A DNA stretch of 64,000 nt from Chitinophagaceae bacterium (GCA_016715365.1 JADKAM010000003.1:124001-188000); one strand, 5' to 3'. Counted from the first letter of the stretch, positions 23,649 through 32,818 are shown. Numbers and translations: made by a program. Notes: generated by a model from the sequence alone, not told the origin.

Positions 23649-24998
23649 ATGAATTATGCAATTGTAGATATTGAAACAACCGGCGGCCATGCGTCGGCCA
23701 ATGGTATTACAGAGATAGCTGTTTATATACACAATGGCGAAAGGGTGATCAAACATTTTGAAACCCTCATCAATCCGCAACAACTCATTCCAAAATTTAT
23801 TACCTCGCTTACCGGCATTGATAATGCCATGGTTGCCGATGCACCCACTTTTGATGAGATCGCTGATGTGCTGTTTGAACTGCTGAACGAAAATATTTTT
23901 ATAGCACACAATGTAAATTTTGATTACTCTTTTGTAAAACACCAGCTAAAGCAATGTGGTTATGATCTCACGGCAAAAAAATTATGTACCGTAAGGCTGG
24001 GCAGAAAAATTTTTCCGGGACTTCCTTCCTACAGCCTGGGCAATCTATGCCGCTCATTAAAAATTAATATTGAAAACAGGCACCGTGCAGGTGGCGATGC
24101 AAAAGCAACGGTAAAGCTGTTTGAATATATGCTGTCCAACGGCGCTCAAACACATATTGATCTGATGTTGAAGCGAACATCTGCCGAGCAATGGCTGCCC
24201 ATGAACCTGGATAAAGAAGTGATTGATAAACTTCCTTCCAGACCCGGTGTGTATTATTTTCATAACAGTAAAGACAAGATCATTTATGTGGGTAAAGCCA
24301 TCAACATTAAAAAAAGGGTGAGCAGCCATTTTACCCACAACGATCCAGATCAAAAAAGACAACACTTCATCCGCAATATTCATAAAGTCTCTTATAAACA
24401 ATGTGCAACCGAACTGGAAGCCATTGTGCTTGAAAGTACCGAGATAAAAAAACTATGGCCACGGTATAACAAAAGCCAGAAACAGCCGCTTGTAAAGTAT
24501 GCATTGTATTCTTTTGAAGATAGCCGGGGATATATCCGTTTGGCTATTGATAAAAAGAAAAAGAATTTTCCGCACCTGTACAATTTTAATTTATTGAATG
24601 AAGGATTGGTACTGGTTAAAAAGATGGTGGATGAATTTGAGCTGAATGCAAGGCTTTGCTTTATTGATAAAACACCTTTTACCCAAAAAGAAGCAGATGC
24701 ACTGGAGCCTCCCGGTGTTTATAATTTAAAGATAAAAAAAGCACTGGAGGCACTGACTGAAAACCTGCCCACTTTTGTGTTGGTAGATGAAGGTATAAAG
24801 GAAGAAGAAAAATTATGCCTGCTGATTGAGCGTGGAAGTTTCTGGGGCATGGGTTACCTGCCTAAATCCTTTCCTGTAATAAATTGCAGCGAATTGAAGA
24901 ACCTGCTGAACCCCTATGCCGATAACGATTATATCCGTAATAATATCTACTCATTTGCCGAGGCTAATCCGCACAAAAGAATTCAGCTTACCGGGTAA
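23649..24998 (+). CDS. DnaQ-like exonuclease fused to UvrC-type GIY-YIG nuclease
   Basis: A 449-residue fusion. Residues 1-165 are a DEDDh 3'-5' exonuclease like DNA polymerase III epsilon (VDIETTGG with Asp7 and Glu9; IAHNVNFDYSFVKHQL; HRAGGDAKATVKLF). Residues about 195-285 are a GIY-YIG endonuclease domain as in UvrC and Cho (GVYYFHN, IIYVGKAINIKKRVSSHF, ELEAIVLESTEIKKLWPRYN). The C-terminal 160 residues have no motif I can name. Such fusions occur in several bacteria and are thought to act in DNA repair, as a Cho-like alternative incision enzyme. It is divergent from the cupin. Confidence 0.9.
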   Translation: MNYAIVDIETTGGHASANGITEIAVYIHNGERVIKHFETLINPQQLIPKFITSLTGIDNAMVADAPTFDEIADVLFELLNENIFIAHNVNFDYSFVKHQLKQCGYDLTAKKLCTVRLGRKIFPGLPSYSLGNLCRSLKINIENRHRAGGDAKATVKLFEYMLSNGAQTHIDLMLKRTSAEQWLPMNLDKEVIDKLPSRPGVYYFHNSKDKIIYVGKAINIKKRVSSHFTHNDPDQKRQHFIRNIHKVSYKQCATELEAIVLESTEIKKLWPRYNKSQKQPLVKYALYSFEDSRGYIRLAIDKKKKNFPHLYNFNLLNEGLVLVKKMVDEFELNARLCFIDKTPFTQKEADALEPPGVYNLKIKKALEALTENLPTFVLVDEGIKEEEKLCLLIERGSFWGMGYLPKSFPVINCSELKNLLNPYADNDYIRNNIYSFAEANPHKRIQLTG

Positions 24999-25030
24999 CT
25001 TTAATAAGCAATGCTTCATCTTTGCTTTTG

Positions 25031-25038
25031 TATCTTTG
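25031..25038 (+). promoter_or_regulatory. TATCTTTG box before the CDF transporter
   Basis: TATCTTTG lies just after the exonuclease stop and 18 bases before the TTG that I take as the transporter start. It supports that late start, because the upstream ATG at 24916 would lie before the promoter. Confidence 0.45.
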
Positions 25039-25056
25039 CAGACAATATTTTTTCTT

Positions 25057-26040
25057 TTGCAAAAAAGCTTATACAATTTAAAAATTCAAAAACGGATTGC
25101 AGCATTATCTATACTGCTGTTAATCGCAAAAATGTTTGCCTGGTATCTTACCGGTTCGGTTGCTATTTTAACCGATGCATTTGAAAGTATTGTAAATGTT
25201 ATTGCGGGGTTGATAGGAGTGTACAGTTTGTATGTTTCTGCCAAGCCCCGTGACCAGGATCATCCTTACGGGCACGGTAAGGCCGAATTTCTTTCTGCTG
25301 CTGTTGAAGGTGCATTGATTGCCATTGCAGGTTTTATCATCATCTATGAAGCCATCAACAATCTTATACATCCGCACAGTATAAAAAAACTGGATTATGG
25401 AATTATACTGGTTGCCATAACAGGACTTATCAATTATTTTGCGGGTGCCGTTTGTATAAGAACAGGTAAAAGAAATAATTCACTCGCCCTCATTTCAACC
25501 GGTAAACATTTGCAAACTGATACCTGGAGTACTTTGGGAATTGTTGTCGGGCTGATACTGATCTTAATTACCGATCTGGTCTGGCTTGACAGTATTGTGG
25601 CCATTGGCTTCTCCGTCTTTATTATTTTTACAGGCTATAAAATTTTAAGGTCTTCCATAGCAGGTATTATGGATGAAGCAGATACCGAACTGCTTGAAAA
25701 AATGGTTGCTATGCTGAATGCCAACCGCCGGGAAAACTGGGTTGACCTGCACAACCTGCGAATAATAAAATACGGTGGCACCATTCATCTTGATTGCCAT
25801 TTAACCGTGCCCTGGTATTTAAATGTGCATGAAGCACATAAAGAAATTGATGCGGTATCTGAGTTGGTAAAAAAGGAATATGGTGAATCGGTTGAATTGT
25901 TTGTTCATTCAGACGGTTGCCTGGATTTTTCCTGCAAGATCTGCACCAAAACAGATTGCCAGGTTCGACAACACCCGTTTGAAAAGAAAATAGAGTGGAC
26001 GATGGAGAATATTTCCACGAACAGGAAGCACCAGGTATAA
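25057..26040 (+). CDS. Cation diffusion facilitator (CDF) family metal transporter
   Basis: A protein of about 327 residues with six membrane helices that exports divalent metals. Seen: FAWYLTGSVAILTDAFESIVNVIAG with the metal-site Asp; DQDHPYGHGKAEF, the HxxxD-type second half site region; and a cytosolic C-terminal domain. The tail adds several Cys (GCLDFSCKICTKTDCQV), an unusual possible metal-binding extension. I choose TTG 25057 (LQKSLYNLKIQKR) as start; the frame is open to ATG 24916, which would overlap the exonuclease gene by 83 bases and add a poorly fitting N-terminus. It converges on the VIT-family gene with a three-base gap. Confidence 0.88.
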   Translation: MQKSLYNLKIQKRIAALSILLLIAKMFAWYLTGSVAILTDAFESIVNVIAGLIGVYSLYVSAKPRDQDHPYGHGKAEFLSAAVEGALIAIAGFIIIYEAINNLIHPHSIKKLDYGIILVAITGLINYFAGAVCIRTGKRNNSLALISTGKHLQTDTWSTLGIVVGLILILITDLVWLDSIVAIGFSVFIIFTGYKILRSSIAGIMDEADTELLEKMVAMLNANRRENWVDLHNLRIIKYGGTIHLDCHLTVPWYLNVHEAHKEIDAVSELVKKEYGESVELFVHSDGCLDFSCKICTKTDCQVRQHPFEKKIEWTMENISTNRKHQV

Positions 26041-26043
26041 CGC

Positions 26044-26754
26044 TTAATGTGCTTCAAATAATTTGGCTACACCAAATGCCGCCGCCGCTGCAACAGCACC
26101 AATCAAAGTAACTTTTAATGCACCCCAGATAGGATTAACCCCTGTCATTTTACTTTTAAAATAACCAAAAATAAACAGGCAAACCAGCGTAGCAACAACA
26201 GAAATTTTTAATGCTTCAACAGAATCAGCAATAAAAAAATAAGGGCTTAATGGAATAATACCGCCGGCAACATAAGACAAGCCGATATTCAATGCGCTCT
26301 TGGTTGCCCGTTTCGGATCGGGCTTATCCAGCCCCAGTTCATACTTCATCATAAAGTCAACCCAGCGGTCTTTGTCCTGTGCAATTTCTGCTGTTGCCTG
26401 GTCCTGCAAGGCAGGGCTTAAACCAATATTGGCAAAAAATTCTTTGGTTTCTTCAATCTCTTTATGGCGCAGGTTTTCCACTTCATCATATTCTCTTTTT
26501 ACTTCACTGCTGTAGTGATCCTGCTCTGTTTTTCCGGCCAGGTAACCACCCAGGCCCATGGCAATACTGCCGGCTGCTACTTCTGCAATACCTGCAATTA
26601 CAATAATGCTGCTTTGGTCCACGGCACCGCTCAAACCCGCTGCCAGTGCAAAGGGAACCGTAAGGCCATCACTCATACCAATAACCACATCTCTTAACAG
26701 GTCGCTGCTTTTTAAATGGGATTCGATGTGGTCGTGATGTAGATGCGTATCCAT
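26044..26754 (-). CDS. VIT1/CCC1-family iron/manganese transporter
   Basis: A 236-residue membrane protein of the vacuolar iron transporter family. It has a His-rich N-terminus (THLHHDHIESH) and the signature DVVIGMSDGLTVPFALAAGLSG. A cytosolic metal-binding helical part rich in Glu (YDEVENLRHKEIEETKEFF) precedes the last three helices. In this family Glu residues of that domain bind iron or manganese. Together with the neighbouring CDF gene it makes a small metal-homeostasis pair, though they are convergent rather than co-transcribed. Confidence 0.9.
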   Translation of the reverse strand: MDTHLHHDHIESHLKSSDLLRDVVIGMSDGLTVPFALAAGLSGAVDQSSIIVIAGIAEVAAGSIAMGLGGYLAGKTEQDHYSSEVKREYDEVENLRHKEIEETKEFFANIGLSPALQDQATAEIAQDKDRWVDFMMKYELGLDKPDPKRATKSALNIGLSYVAGGIIPLSPYFFIADSVEALKISVVATLVCLFIFGYFKSKMTGVNPIWGALKVTLIGAVAAAAAFGVAKLFEAH

Positions 26755-26792
26755 AAATTAAATTTGAAACTAAGGTACAGTTTTACAGTCAT

Positions 26793-26822
26793 CAAAAACC
26801 GCTGAATAATACTTCAGCGGTT
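26793..26822 (-). terminator. Rho-independent terminator after the ornithine aminotransferase gene
   Basis: The arms aaccgctgaa (26797-26806) and ttcagcggtt (26813-26822) form a perfect ten-base stem with a six-base loop. On the minus strand it is followed by T residues. It lies 15 bases after the stop at 26837. Confidence 0.8.
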
Positions 26823-26836
26823 GTGTTAATCATATT

Positions 26837-28072
26837 TTAAACAAGCTGTTTCAAGCTGGTATCAATTATTCCCACGCATTCCATCACCTGTTCTTTATTT
26901 ATAACCAGCGGCGGTGCAAAACGTATCTTATCGCCATGTGTTGGTTTTGCAAGCAGGCCGTTTTCTTTTAAAAGCAAACACAGTTCCCAGGCAGCATCAG
27001 GGTTGGGATGTTTGATCACTATCGCATTTAATAAGCCCATGCCTCTTACAATTGAAATATAAGGAGAGTTTAGTTTTTTAAGTTCGGTTCTTAATAAATT
27101 ACCCATGGCTGCTGCATTGGCAGCCATGTTTTCATCTTTTAAAACCTGCAATGCAGTGATGGCTACAGCGCAGGCCAACGGATTGCCGCCATAAGTGCTG
27201 CCATGCTCGCCGGGTTTAATGGTCATCATAATTTCATCATCGCAAAGCACTGCACTAACCGGTAATACACCGCCGCTTAAGGCTTTGCCCAGCATTAAAA
27301 TATCGGGCCGCACCTTTTCATGATCGCATGCCAGCATTTTTCCGGTACGGGCCAGCCCGCTTTGTATCTCATCGGCCACCATTAAAACATGGTATTCATG
27401 GCAAAGGTTTCTTACACCGGTATAATAACCTGCATCCGGTACTACCACACCGGCTTCGCCTTGTATGGGTTCAAACAAAAAGGCTGCAACGTTTTCATCC
27501 TGTAAAGCCTTTTCAAGTGCCGGTAAATCATTGTGCGGAATGCTTTCATATCCACTAACAAAGGGGCCAAAATTTTTGGTTGCTGTCGGGTCGCTGCTGA
27601 AAGAAATAACATTGATGGTGCGGCCATGAAAGTTGCCGTCACACACAATAATTTTTGCCTGGCCGGCAGCAATACCTTTAACTTCGTATGCCCATTTGCG
27701 GCAGAGTTTAATGGCGGTTTCCACGGCTTCCACACCGGTATTCATCGGCAGCACTTTTTCATAGCCGAAATATTCCGTAATGTACTTTTCATATTCGCCC
27801 AATAAATTGCTGTGAAAAGCACGGGAGGTAAGGGTGAGTTTTTGTGCCTGCTCCACCAGCGATGCAATAATTTTTGGATGACAGTGTCCCTGGTTAACGG
27901 CAGAATATCCGCTTAAAAAATCGTAGTAGCGTTTGCCATCAACATCGTATAAAAAAACACCTTCGCCGCGGTTTAATACAACCGGCAGCGGATGGTAATT
28001 ATGTGCACCGTATTTTTCTTCCAGGTCTAAATATTGTTGCGCAGTTGATGATATTGATATGGTTGAGTTCAT
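26837..28072 (-). CDS. rocD: Ornithine--oxo-acid aminotransferase
   Basis: A 411-residue class III PLP aminotransferase that makes glutamate semialdehyde from ornithine, linking arginine, proline and glutamate metabolism. Characteristic text: AQQYLDLEEKYGAHNYHPLPV near the start, FLSGYSAVNQGHCHP, VADEIQSGLARTGKMLACDH (cofactor Asp) and LGKALSGGVLPVSAVL with the PLP Lys. ATG 28072 (MNSTISIS) is the start that fits the family; the frame extends to 28150 through non-matching hydrophobic residues. No other arginine genes lie beside it. Confidence 0.93.
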   Translation of the reverse strand: MNSTISISSTAQQYLDLEEKYGAHNYHPLPVVLNRGEGVFLYDVDGKRYYDFLSGYSAVNQGHCHPKIIASLVEQAQKLTLTSRAFHSNLLGEYEKYITEYFGYEKVLPMNTGVEAVETAIKLCRKWAYEVKGIAAGQAKIIVCDGNFHGRTINVISFSSDPTATKNFGPFVSGYESIPHNDLPALEKALQDENVAAFLFEPIQGEAGVVVPDAGYYTGVRNLCHEYHVLMVADEIQSGLARTGKMLACDHEKVRPDILMLGKALSGGVLPVSAVLCDDEIMMTIKPGEHGSTYGGNPLACAVAITALQVLKDENMAANAAAMGNLLRTELKKLNSPYISIVRGMGLLNAIVIKHPNPDAAWELCLLLKENGLLAKPTHGDKIRFAPPLVINKEQVMECVGIIDTSLKQLV

Positions 28073-28250
28073 ACATGTTGAAATAAAAATGTAAAAAGAA
28101 AAACAGAAAAGTTGAAATAGCTTAGATATCCTCCCCATGGGGAGGCACAAAAAAATTATCCTCGATGATTGAGCAGATCGAGATTGCTGTAGAGAAAAGA
28201 TGATATGGTTAACAGCTTGCTGATGTTGATTAATTTTGGTGCAAGATATA

Positions 28251-29066
28251 TTAATTTATTATTTTAATAAAATAGTTGCTGTCTTTTAATGATACAGGAC
28301 CTGTGTTTGGTTCAAAAATGCCAAATACGGTACTGCCACTGCCACTCATAGCAGCATAAACTGCTCCCTGTGTATATAATGCCTCTTTTATTTCTTTAAT
28401 GGCAGGATGAGCAGTAAAGACTGCGCTTTCAAAATCATTTTTCAGTTCGTCTTTCCAGGTATTAACAGGCTGATGAATAATTTCTTTGATAGATCTTGCC
28501 GGCTGGGCAGGGCTGATATTGGAAAATGCCCAACCTGTATTAATATGAATGCCTGGGTTGATCAATACAATTTTGTAAGCAGATAAATCCACTGCTATTT
28601 CTTCCAGCATTTCGCCGCGGCCTGTTGCCAGGCAGGGTTTGTTGATGATGAAAAACGGGCAATCACTACCGAGTTGCAAAGCGTAGTTTATCAGTTGGTC
28701 AGTTGATAAGTTGAGTTTAAATTTTTCATTCAGCAATTTCAGCATAAAAGCCGCATCGGCCGAGCCGCCACCCAGTCCGGCTCCCAAGGGTATGGCTTTA
28801 TGCAAGTGTATTTTTATAGTAGGGATTTCAGGGAAATCTTTCTTCAGTAAATGATAGGCTTTTACACAAAGATTATCTGCTGCATTACCATCAACTGCCA
28901 AACCGGTTGCGGTAAATTCAATGCCGGTATTTGTTGATGGAATTAGTTCAAGTGCATCTTTAAATGGCACCGGGTAAAATACAGTTTCCAGGTTATGAAA
29001 ACCATCATCTCTTTTACCAAGAATATGTAAGCCTAGATTTATTTTGCAATTGGGGAAGCTGAGCAT
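28251..29066 (-). CDS. ispE: 4-diphosphocytidyl-2-C-methyl-D-erythritol kinase
   Basis: A 271-residue GHMP kinase of the MEP isoprenoid pathway that phosphorylates CDP-methylerythritol. Motifs: N-terminal FPNCKINLGLHILGKRDDGFHN with the substrate Lys and His, ATP loop PLGAGLGGGSADAAF (about residues 90-104), and the C-terminal AAMSGSGSTVFGIF. All three GHMP motifs are intact and the length is normal. It is a single gene between the aminotransferase and a region with an inverted repeat. The presence of ispE implies that this organism uses the MEP route. Confidence 0.95.
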   Translation of the reverse strand: MLSFPNCKINLGLHILGKRDDGFHNLETVFYPVPFKDALELIPSTNTGIEFTATGLAVDGNAADNLCVKAYHLLKKDFPEIPTIKIHLHKAIPLGAGLGGGSADAAFMLKLLNEKFKLNLSTDQLINYALQLGSDCPFFIINKPCLATGRGEMLEEIAVDLSAYKIVLINPGIHINTGWAFSNISPAQPARSIKEIIHQPVNTWKDELKNDFESAVFTAHPAIKEIKEALYTQGAVYAAMSGSGSTVFGIFEPNTGPVSLKDSNYFIKIIN

Positions 29067-29068
29067 GG

Positions 29069-29206
29069 TAATGGATAATGGGATAATTTATAATGGATAA
29101 TGTTTTAGAAAGTCATCTTATGCCAAATATTAAAACAGCATGAAAAACGAAAGTTAATTATGAAATGAAAACATTATCCATTAACTCATTATCAGTTATC
29201 CATTAT
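29069..29206. repeat. Intergenic inverted repeat of attatccatta words
   Basis: The left arm has two taatggataat-type words (29069-29106) and the right arm their complements (29168-29206). One exact pair is taatggataatgtttt at 29091-29106 with 29168-29183. It is a low-complexity repeat between two minus-strand genes, just upstream of ispE and running to the stop of the bifunctional nuclease gene. Confidence 0.55.
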
Positions 29207-29784
29207 TTCTTCCTGCTTTTAATTTCATCCCGTATAGCAATGGCCCTGATATAATCTTCCTGGTCCAGCACTTCGGTCAATAAGCCTTCCAGTTCTTCCA
29301 GTGATAAAGATTTTAAATTATCGCTGCCACCTGTTTCAGATGTTACGGGTGCGGCTGCTTTTGTTTTGCCATCATCTTCCATTAAAATACCGGCCTGGTC
29401 TAAAATATTATCGTAGGTATAAATGGGGCAGCCAAACCTTACGGCCAGCGCCAGTGCATCCGAAGTACGGGAATCAATCTCAACTGTATCATTGGCCGAA
29501 CTGCAAACCAGTTTACTGTAAAAAATGCCTTCCTGCAGATCGTTGATCACTACTTCGTGCAGGTCTACATTAAAAGCCATCATAAAATTTTTCAGCAGGT
29601 CGTGGGTAAGCGGGCGGCTGGGGCTCATCCTTTCCAGGGCAACGGCAATGGCCTGTGCTTCAAAACCGCCGATAACGATCGGCAGACGGCGTAAACCGTT
29701 TATTTCTCCCAATACAACCGCATAAGAATGGGTTTGTGTAATGCTGTGCGATAAGGCTACTATTTCCAGTTCTATTTTCTTCAT
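29203..29784 (-). CDS. Bifunctional nuclease family protein (DUF151) with UVR motif
   Basis: A 193-residue protein. Residues 1-135 are a DUF151 bifunctional-nuclease domain (GEINGLRRLPIVIGGFEA, SRTSDALALAVRFGCPIY). A short acidic/Thr linker follows, then a C-terminal UvrB/UvrC motif (LEELEGLLTEVLDQEDYIRAI) that in other proteins binds partners. Start ATG 29784 (MKKIELEIVAL) fits the family; the open frame to 29862 has no matching residues and would lie under the promoter box at 29837-29830. Members were named from plant and thermophile nucleases; the bacterial role is not settled. Confidence 0.88.
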   Translation of the reverse strand: MKKIELEIVALSHSITQTHSYAVVLGEINGLRRLPIVIGGFEAQAIAVALERMSPSRPLTHDLLKNFMMAFNVDLHEVVINDLQEGIFYSKLVCSSANDTVEIDSRTSDALALAVRFGCPIYTYDNILDQAGILMEDDGKTKAAAPVTSETGGSDNLKSLSLEELEGLLTEVLDQEDYIRAIAIRDEIKSRKK

Positions 29785-29829
29785 ACTTCCGTATTTCCTG
29801 AAGGGAATTAACGCTTGTTGTTTATAACG

Positions 29830-29837
29830 CAAAGATA
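29830..29837 (-). promoter_or_regulatory. TATCTTTG -7 box of the bifunctional nuclease gene
   Basis: The minus strand reads TATCTTTG 46 bases before ATG 29784. A TTG lies about 22 bases further upstream, close to the spacing expected for the phylum's promoters. Confidence 0.5.
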
Positions 29838-29904
29838 AAAACAAAAAGCCCTTAAAACGCAATTACTACTCTTTTCTTATTATGGCTCCGGGCGTTGATT
29901 TAGA

Positions 29905-30027
29905 TTAGGGTACTGCAGGCTTTACTGGTTTCTTTTTTACCGGTTTAACTGCGGGAAAGGGCGGAGGCACTGCAAAAGTATCAATCAAAACATCCGGATC
30001 TTCAAAAGGGTAAACCTTATCTTCCTG
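29905..30027 (-). pseudogene. Possible C-terminal remnant of a lost gene
   Basis: In the 363-base gap between two genes, one minus-strand frame stays open for 40 codons and ends at TAA 29907-29905. It has a clearly protein-like composition (YPFEDPDVLIDTFAVPPPFP, then Lys/Pro/Val repeats). There is no start codon and an in-frame stop lies just upstream, so it may be the tail of a decayed gene. The rest of the gap holds only promoter-like sequence. Confidence 0.3.
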
Positions 30028-30147
30028 TCAACAGAACCGGCCTTACTACAATCAAAACCGGGTTAAGGTAATTAATTATTTCTTAATGTTCCCGTCACAA
30101 ATCAGTAACAGTCGTCATTGAACATTGCAGCCAAAACTAATTAAAAA

Positions 30148-31653
30148 ATGAAATTATCAAACCTTTTTTTGGCCTTAACCGTTCTTGTTGTATCCTGTAA
30201 AAAATCTGATACGCCCGAATTCTTTGTAAATGAAGACCCATCTACCTTTAAAGAGATTGGCAGCATTGGTATTGGCGGGCTTGGAGCTGCAGAAATTTCT
30301 GCCTATGATCCTGTTACGCAGCGCCTGTTTGTGGTAAACAACAGTGCCACCAATAAGATCGATGTAATTGATATTAAAAATCCTGCAACACCCACGCTTG
30401 TCTTTAGTATATCGCTTACTCCTTATGCAGGCGGAGTTAACAGCCTGGATGTGAGTAATGGCAGACTGGCTGCTGCTATTGAAGCTTTAAATAAGCAGGA
30501 TAATGGTAAAGTAGTTGTTTTTAAAACGGATGATTACTCCGAAGTGAAAGTAATTACTGTTGGTGCTTTACCCGATATGATCACTTACAGCGATGATGGT
30601 AATTATATTTTAACTGCCAATGAAGGTGAGCCCGGCAACGATTACACCAATGATCCTGCCGGTACAGTTTCCATCATTGAAGTAAACAATAATTATGCGG
30701 TAACTACTATTGATTTTGCTGCTTTTGTTTCGCAGGAAGCAACACTGAAAGCTTCAGGTCTAAGAGTATTTGGTATCGGCAATAATTTTGTAAAAGATAT
30801 GGAGCCTGAGTATGTAACTATTTCCGGCGACTCTAAAACTGCATGGGTTACTTTACAGGAGAATAATGCAATTGCAAAGATTGACATAGCATCTAAAACA
30901 GTCACCAACATTTTCCCTTTAGGATTTAAGGATTATAATACCAACGAAAATGCGATTGATGTTAGCGACCTGGATGGCGCTGTTGGTAGTTTTGCAAAAT
31001 GGCCGGTTAAGGGTGTTTACATGCCCGATGCGATTTCTTTATTTGAGTACAATGGTATTCCTTACCTGTTTACAGCCAATGAAGGCGATGCCAGGGAATA
31101 CACAGCGTTAACAGAAGCAAAGCGTGTTAAATCTTTATCGCTTGATCCTACTGCATTCCCCAATGCAGCTACTTTAAAACTGGATGCACAAATGGGCCGT
31201 TTAAATGTTACCAATACCATGGGCGATACGGATCGTGACGGCGATTTTGATGTGCTGTATTCTTTTGGAGCCCGTTCTTTCAGCGTATGGAATGGCAATA
31301 CAGGTGCACAGGTTTTCGACAGTAAAAATGAACTGGATAAAAAAGCAGTTGCGTTGGGTGTGTATGATGATGCAAGAAGTGATGATAAAGCAGCAGAGCC
31401 GGAAGGTATTCATATTGGAAAGGTTGGAAATAAAATGGTAGCTTTCGTGGGTATGGAAAGGGTGGATGCAGTGGCTATGTATGATATCAGCAATCCGGCA
31501 GCACCCATATTTTTACAAATGATAAAATGCGGTGATGCTCCCGAAGGAATTCTGTTCATACCGGCAAAAGACAGTCCTACAAAAAGAAGTTTATTGGTGG
31601 TTAGCAGCGAAAATGATGGCTTTGTAAAAATATTTACACCCAATACCATTTAA
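30148..31653 (+). CDS. Secreted choice-of-anchor I / beta-propeller lipoprotein
   Basis: A 501-residue exported protein with lipobox VVSCKKSD (Cys17), thus probably membrane-anchored. It shows YncE-like beta-propeller repeats: LFVVNNSATNKIDVIDIKNP, PDMITYSDDGNYILTANEGEP and a parallel PEYVTISGDSKTAWVTLQENNA. Later blocks contain YLFTANEGDAREY and PEGIHIGKVGNKMVAFVGMER, hallmarks of the choice-of-anchor I family related to a mesenchyme surface glycoprotein. Its function is unknown; some relatives lie near alkaline phosphatases. It converges on etfA, with a two-way terminator between. Confidence 0.85.
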   Translation: MKLSNLFLALTVLVVSCKKSDTPEFFVNEDPSTFKEIGSIGIGGLGAAEISAYDPVTQRLFVVNNSATNKIDVIDIKNPATPTLVFSISLTPYAGGVNSLDVSNGRLAAAIEALNKQDNGKVVVFKTDDYSEVKVITVGALPDMITYSDDGNYILTANEGEPGNDYTNDPAGTVSIIEVNNNYAVTTIDFAAFVSQEATLKASGLRVFGIGNNFVKDMEPEYVTISGDSKTAWVTLQENNAIAKIDIASKTVTNIFPLGFKDYNTNENAIDVSDLDGAVGSFAKWPVKGVYMPDAISLFEYNGIPYLFTANEGDAREYTALTEAKRVKSLSLDPTAFPNAATLKLDAQMGRLNVTNTMGDTDRDGDFDVLYSFGARSFSVWNGNTGAQVFDSKNELDKKAVALGVYDDARSDDKAAEPEGIHIGKVGNKMVAFVGMERVDAVAMYDISNPAAPIFLQMIKCGDAPEGILFIPAKDSPTKRSLLVVSSENDGFVKIFTPNTI

Positions 31654-31707
31654 TAAACGGCAGATCTGCTTACCTTTTAAAGCAGCAGTTTATTTTAAGC
31701 CACGCTG

Positions 31708-31763
31708 TTTCTCTAAACCTCTAAGTTAATTTTATCAGTATAAAACATAGAGGTTTAGAGAAA
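31708..31763. repeat. Intergenic inverted repeat
   Basis: The arms tttctctaaacctcta (31708-31723) and tagaggtttagagaaa (31748-31763) are perfect 16-base complements separated by 24 bases. The repeat lies between convergent genes beside a separate terminator. Confidence 0.65.
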
Positions 31764-31782
31764 TAGAGAAATGCAACATTTA

Positions 31783-31817
31783 AAAAAGAGGCTACCTTTT
31801 TAAGGCAGCCTCTTTTT
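31783..31817. terminator. Two-way terminator between the propeller gene and etfA
   Basis: The arms aaaaagaggct (31783-31793) and agcctcttttt (31807-31817) enclose an inner pair cctt/aagg. A-runs and T-runs on either side let it work in both directions, serving both convergent genes. Confidence 0.75.
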
Positions 31818-31835
31818 ATTGGTTGAAATATAAAT

Positions 31836-32798
31836 TTAAGCCTGTTTTAATTTCTTTACTGCTTCAATGATTTTTGGCATTACTTCAAAAGCATCGCCAA
31901 CAATACCATAATCTGCCGCTTTAAAGAACGGCGCTTCCGGATCTTTATTAATTACCACAATTACTTTACTTCTGTTTACACCGGCAAGGTGTTGTATGGC
32001 ACCCGAAATTCCAATGGCAATATATAAGTTTGGTGCAATGGCAAGTCCTGTCTGGCCCACATGCTCATGATGCGGCCTCCAGTCGCTGTCGGCAACCGGG
32101 CGGCTGCAGGCTGTAGCTGCGCCTAATAATTTTGCAAGATCAGTAACCAATGCCCAGTTCTCAGGGCCTTTTAAACCACGACCGCCGCTTACAACAATTT
32201 CTGCTTCGCTTAATGGAATTTCACCAACCACTTTATCAGTTGCTGTTACCTGCACTTTGGCCGCATCAACCGTTGCAGCAAATTCAGCCACTTCTGCAGT
32301 AGCAGTTGTGGTTACAACACTGTATGAATTTGGATTCAATGCAATGATCTTAACATCGGTTGTAACGGTGATATTGGCAAATGCCTTACCGCTGAAAACG
32401 TTTTTCTTAACAGTAAAGCCATTACTTAAATCTGGTAATGCAACTGCGCCGGAAACCAATCCTGCTTTTAATCTTACACTCAGTCGTGGTGCTATTGCTT
32501 TACCATTAAAATTATTGGAGAAGATGATAACCTTGGCATCAATCGCTTTGGAAGCATCGGCAATTATTTTGGTAAACACCTGTGCATCTATATGATCAAG
32601 CGCAGCATTCGTTACAGTATGCACTTTTTTAATTCCGTAGTTTCCTAAGCTAGTTAAATCATCAGCAACATTGCCCAACACAATAGCATCGGCAGTGGTA
32701 CCTAAAAGTTCAGCAACTTTTGCACCATAGCTTGCTGCTTCAAAAGATGATTTTTTGATGTGGCCTTCTGACTGATCTAAAAATATTAAAACTGACAT
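31836..32798 (-). CDS. etfA: Electron transfer flavoprotein subunit alpha
   Basis: A 320-residue FAD-binding subunit. The C-terminal FAD domain is typical: VVSGGRGLKGPENW, then SRPVADSDWRPHHEHVGQTG, GISGAIQHLAGV and INKDPEAPFFKAADYGIVGD. With EtfB it carries electrons from acyl-CoA and other dehydrogenases to the quinone pool. It follows etfB by 20 bases in the usual BA order. Confidence 0.95.
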   Translation of the reverse strand: MSVLIFLDQSEGHIKKSSFEAASYGAKVAELLGTTADAIVLGNVADDLTSLGNYGIKKVHTVTNAALDHIDAQVFTKIIADASKAIDAKVIIFSNNFNGKAIAPRLSVRLKAGLVSGAVALPDLSNGFTVKKNVFSGKAFANITVTTDVKIIALNPNSYSVVTTTATAEVAEFAATVDAAKVQVTATDKVVGEIPLSEAEIVVSGGRGLKGPENWALVTDLAKLLGAATACSRPVADSDWRPHHEHVGQTGLAIAPNLYIAIGISGAIQHLAGVNRSKVIVVINKDPEAPFFKAADYGIVGDAFEVMPKIIEAVKKLKQA

Positions 32799-32818
32799 AT
32801 AATTCGTTTAAAGTTTTC

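Noticed and set aside
23562..23942. Long N-terminal extension of the minus-strand cupin frame
   Set aside because: All cupin similarity begins at ATG 23561, and the extension lies under the start of the well-supported exonuclease gene on the other strand.
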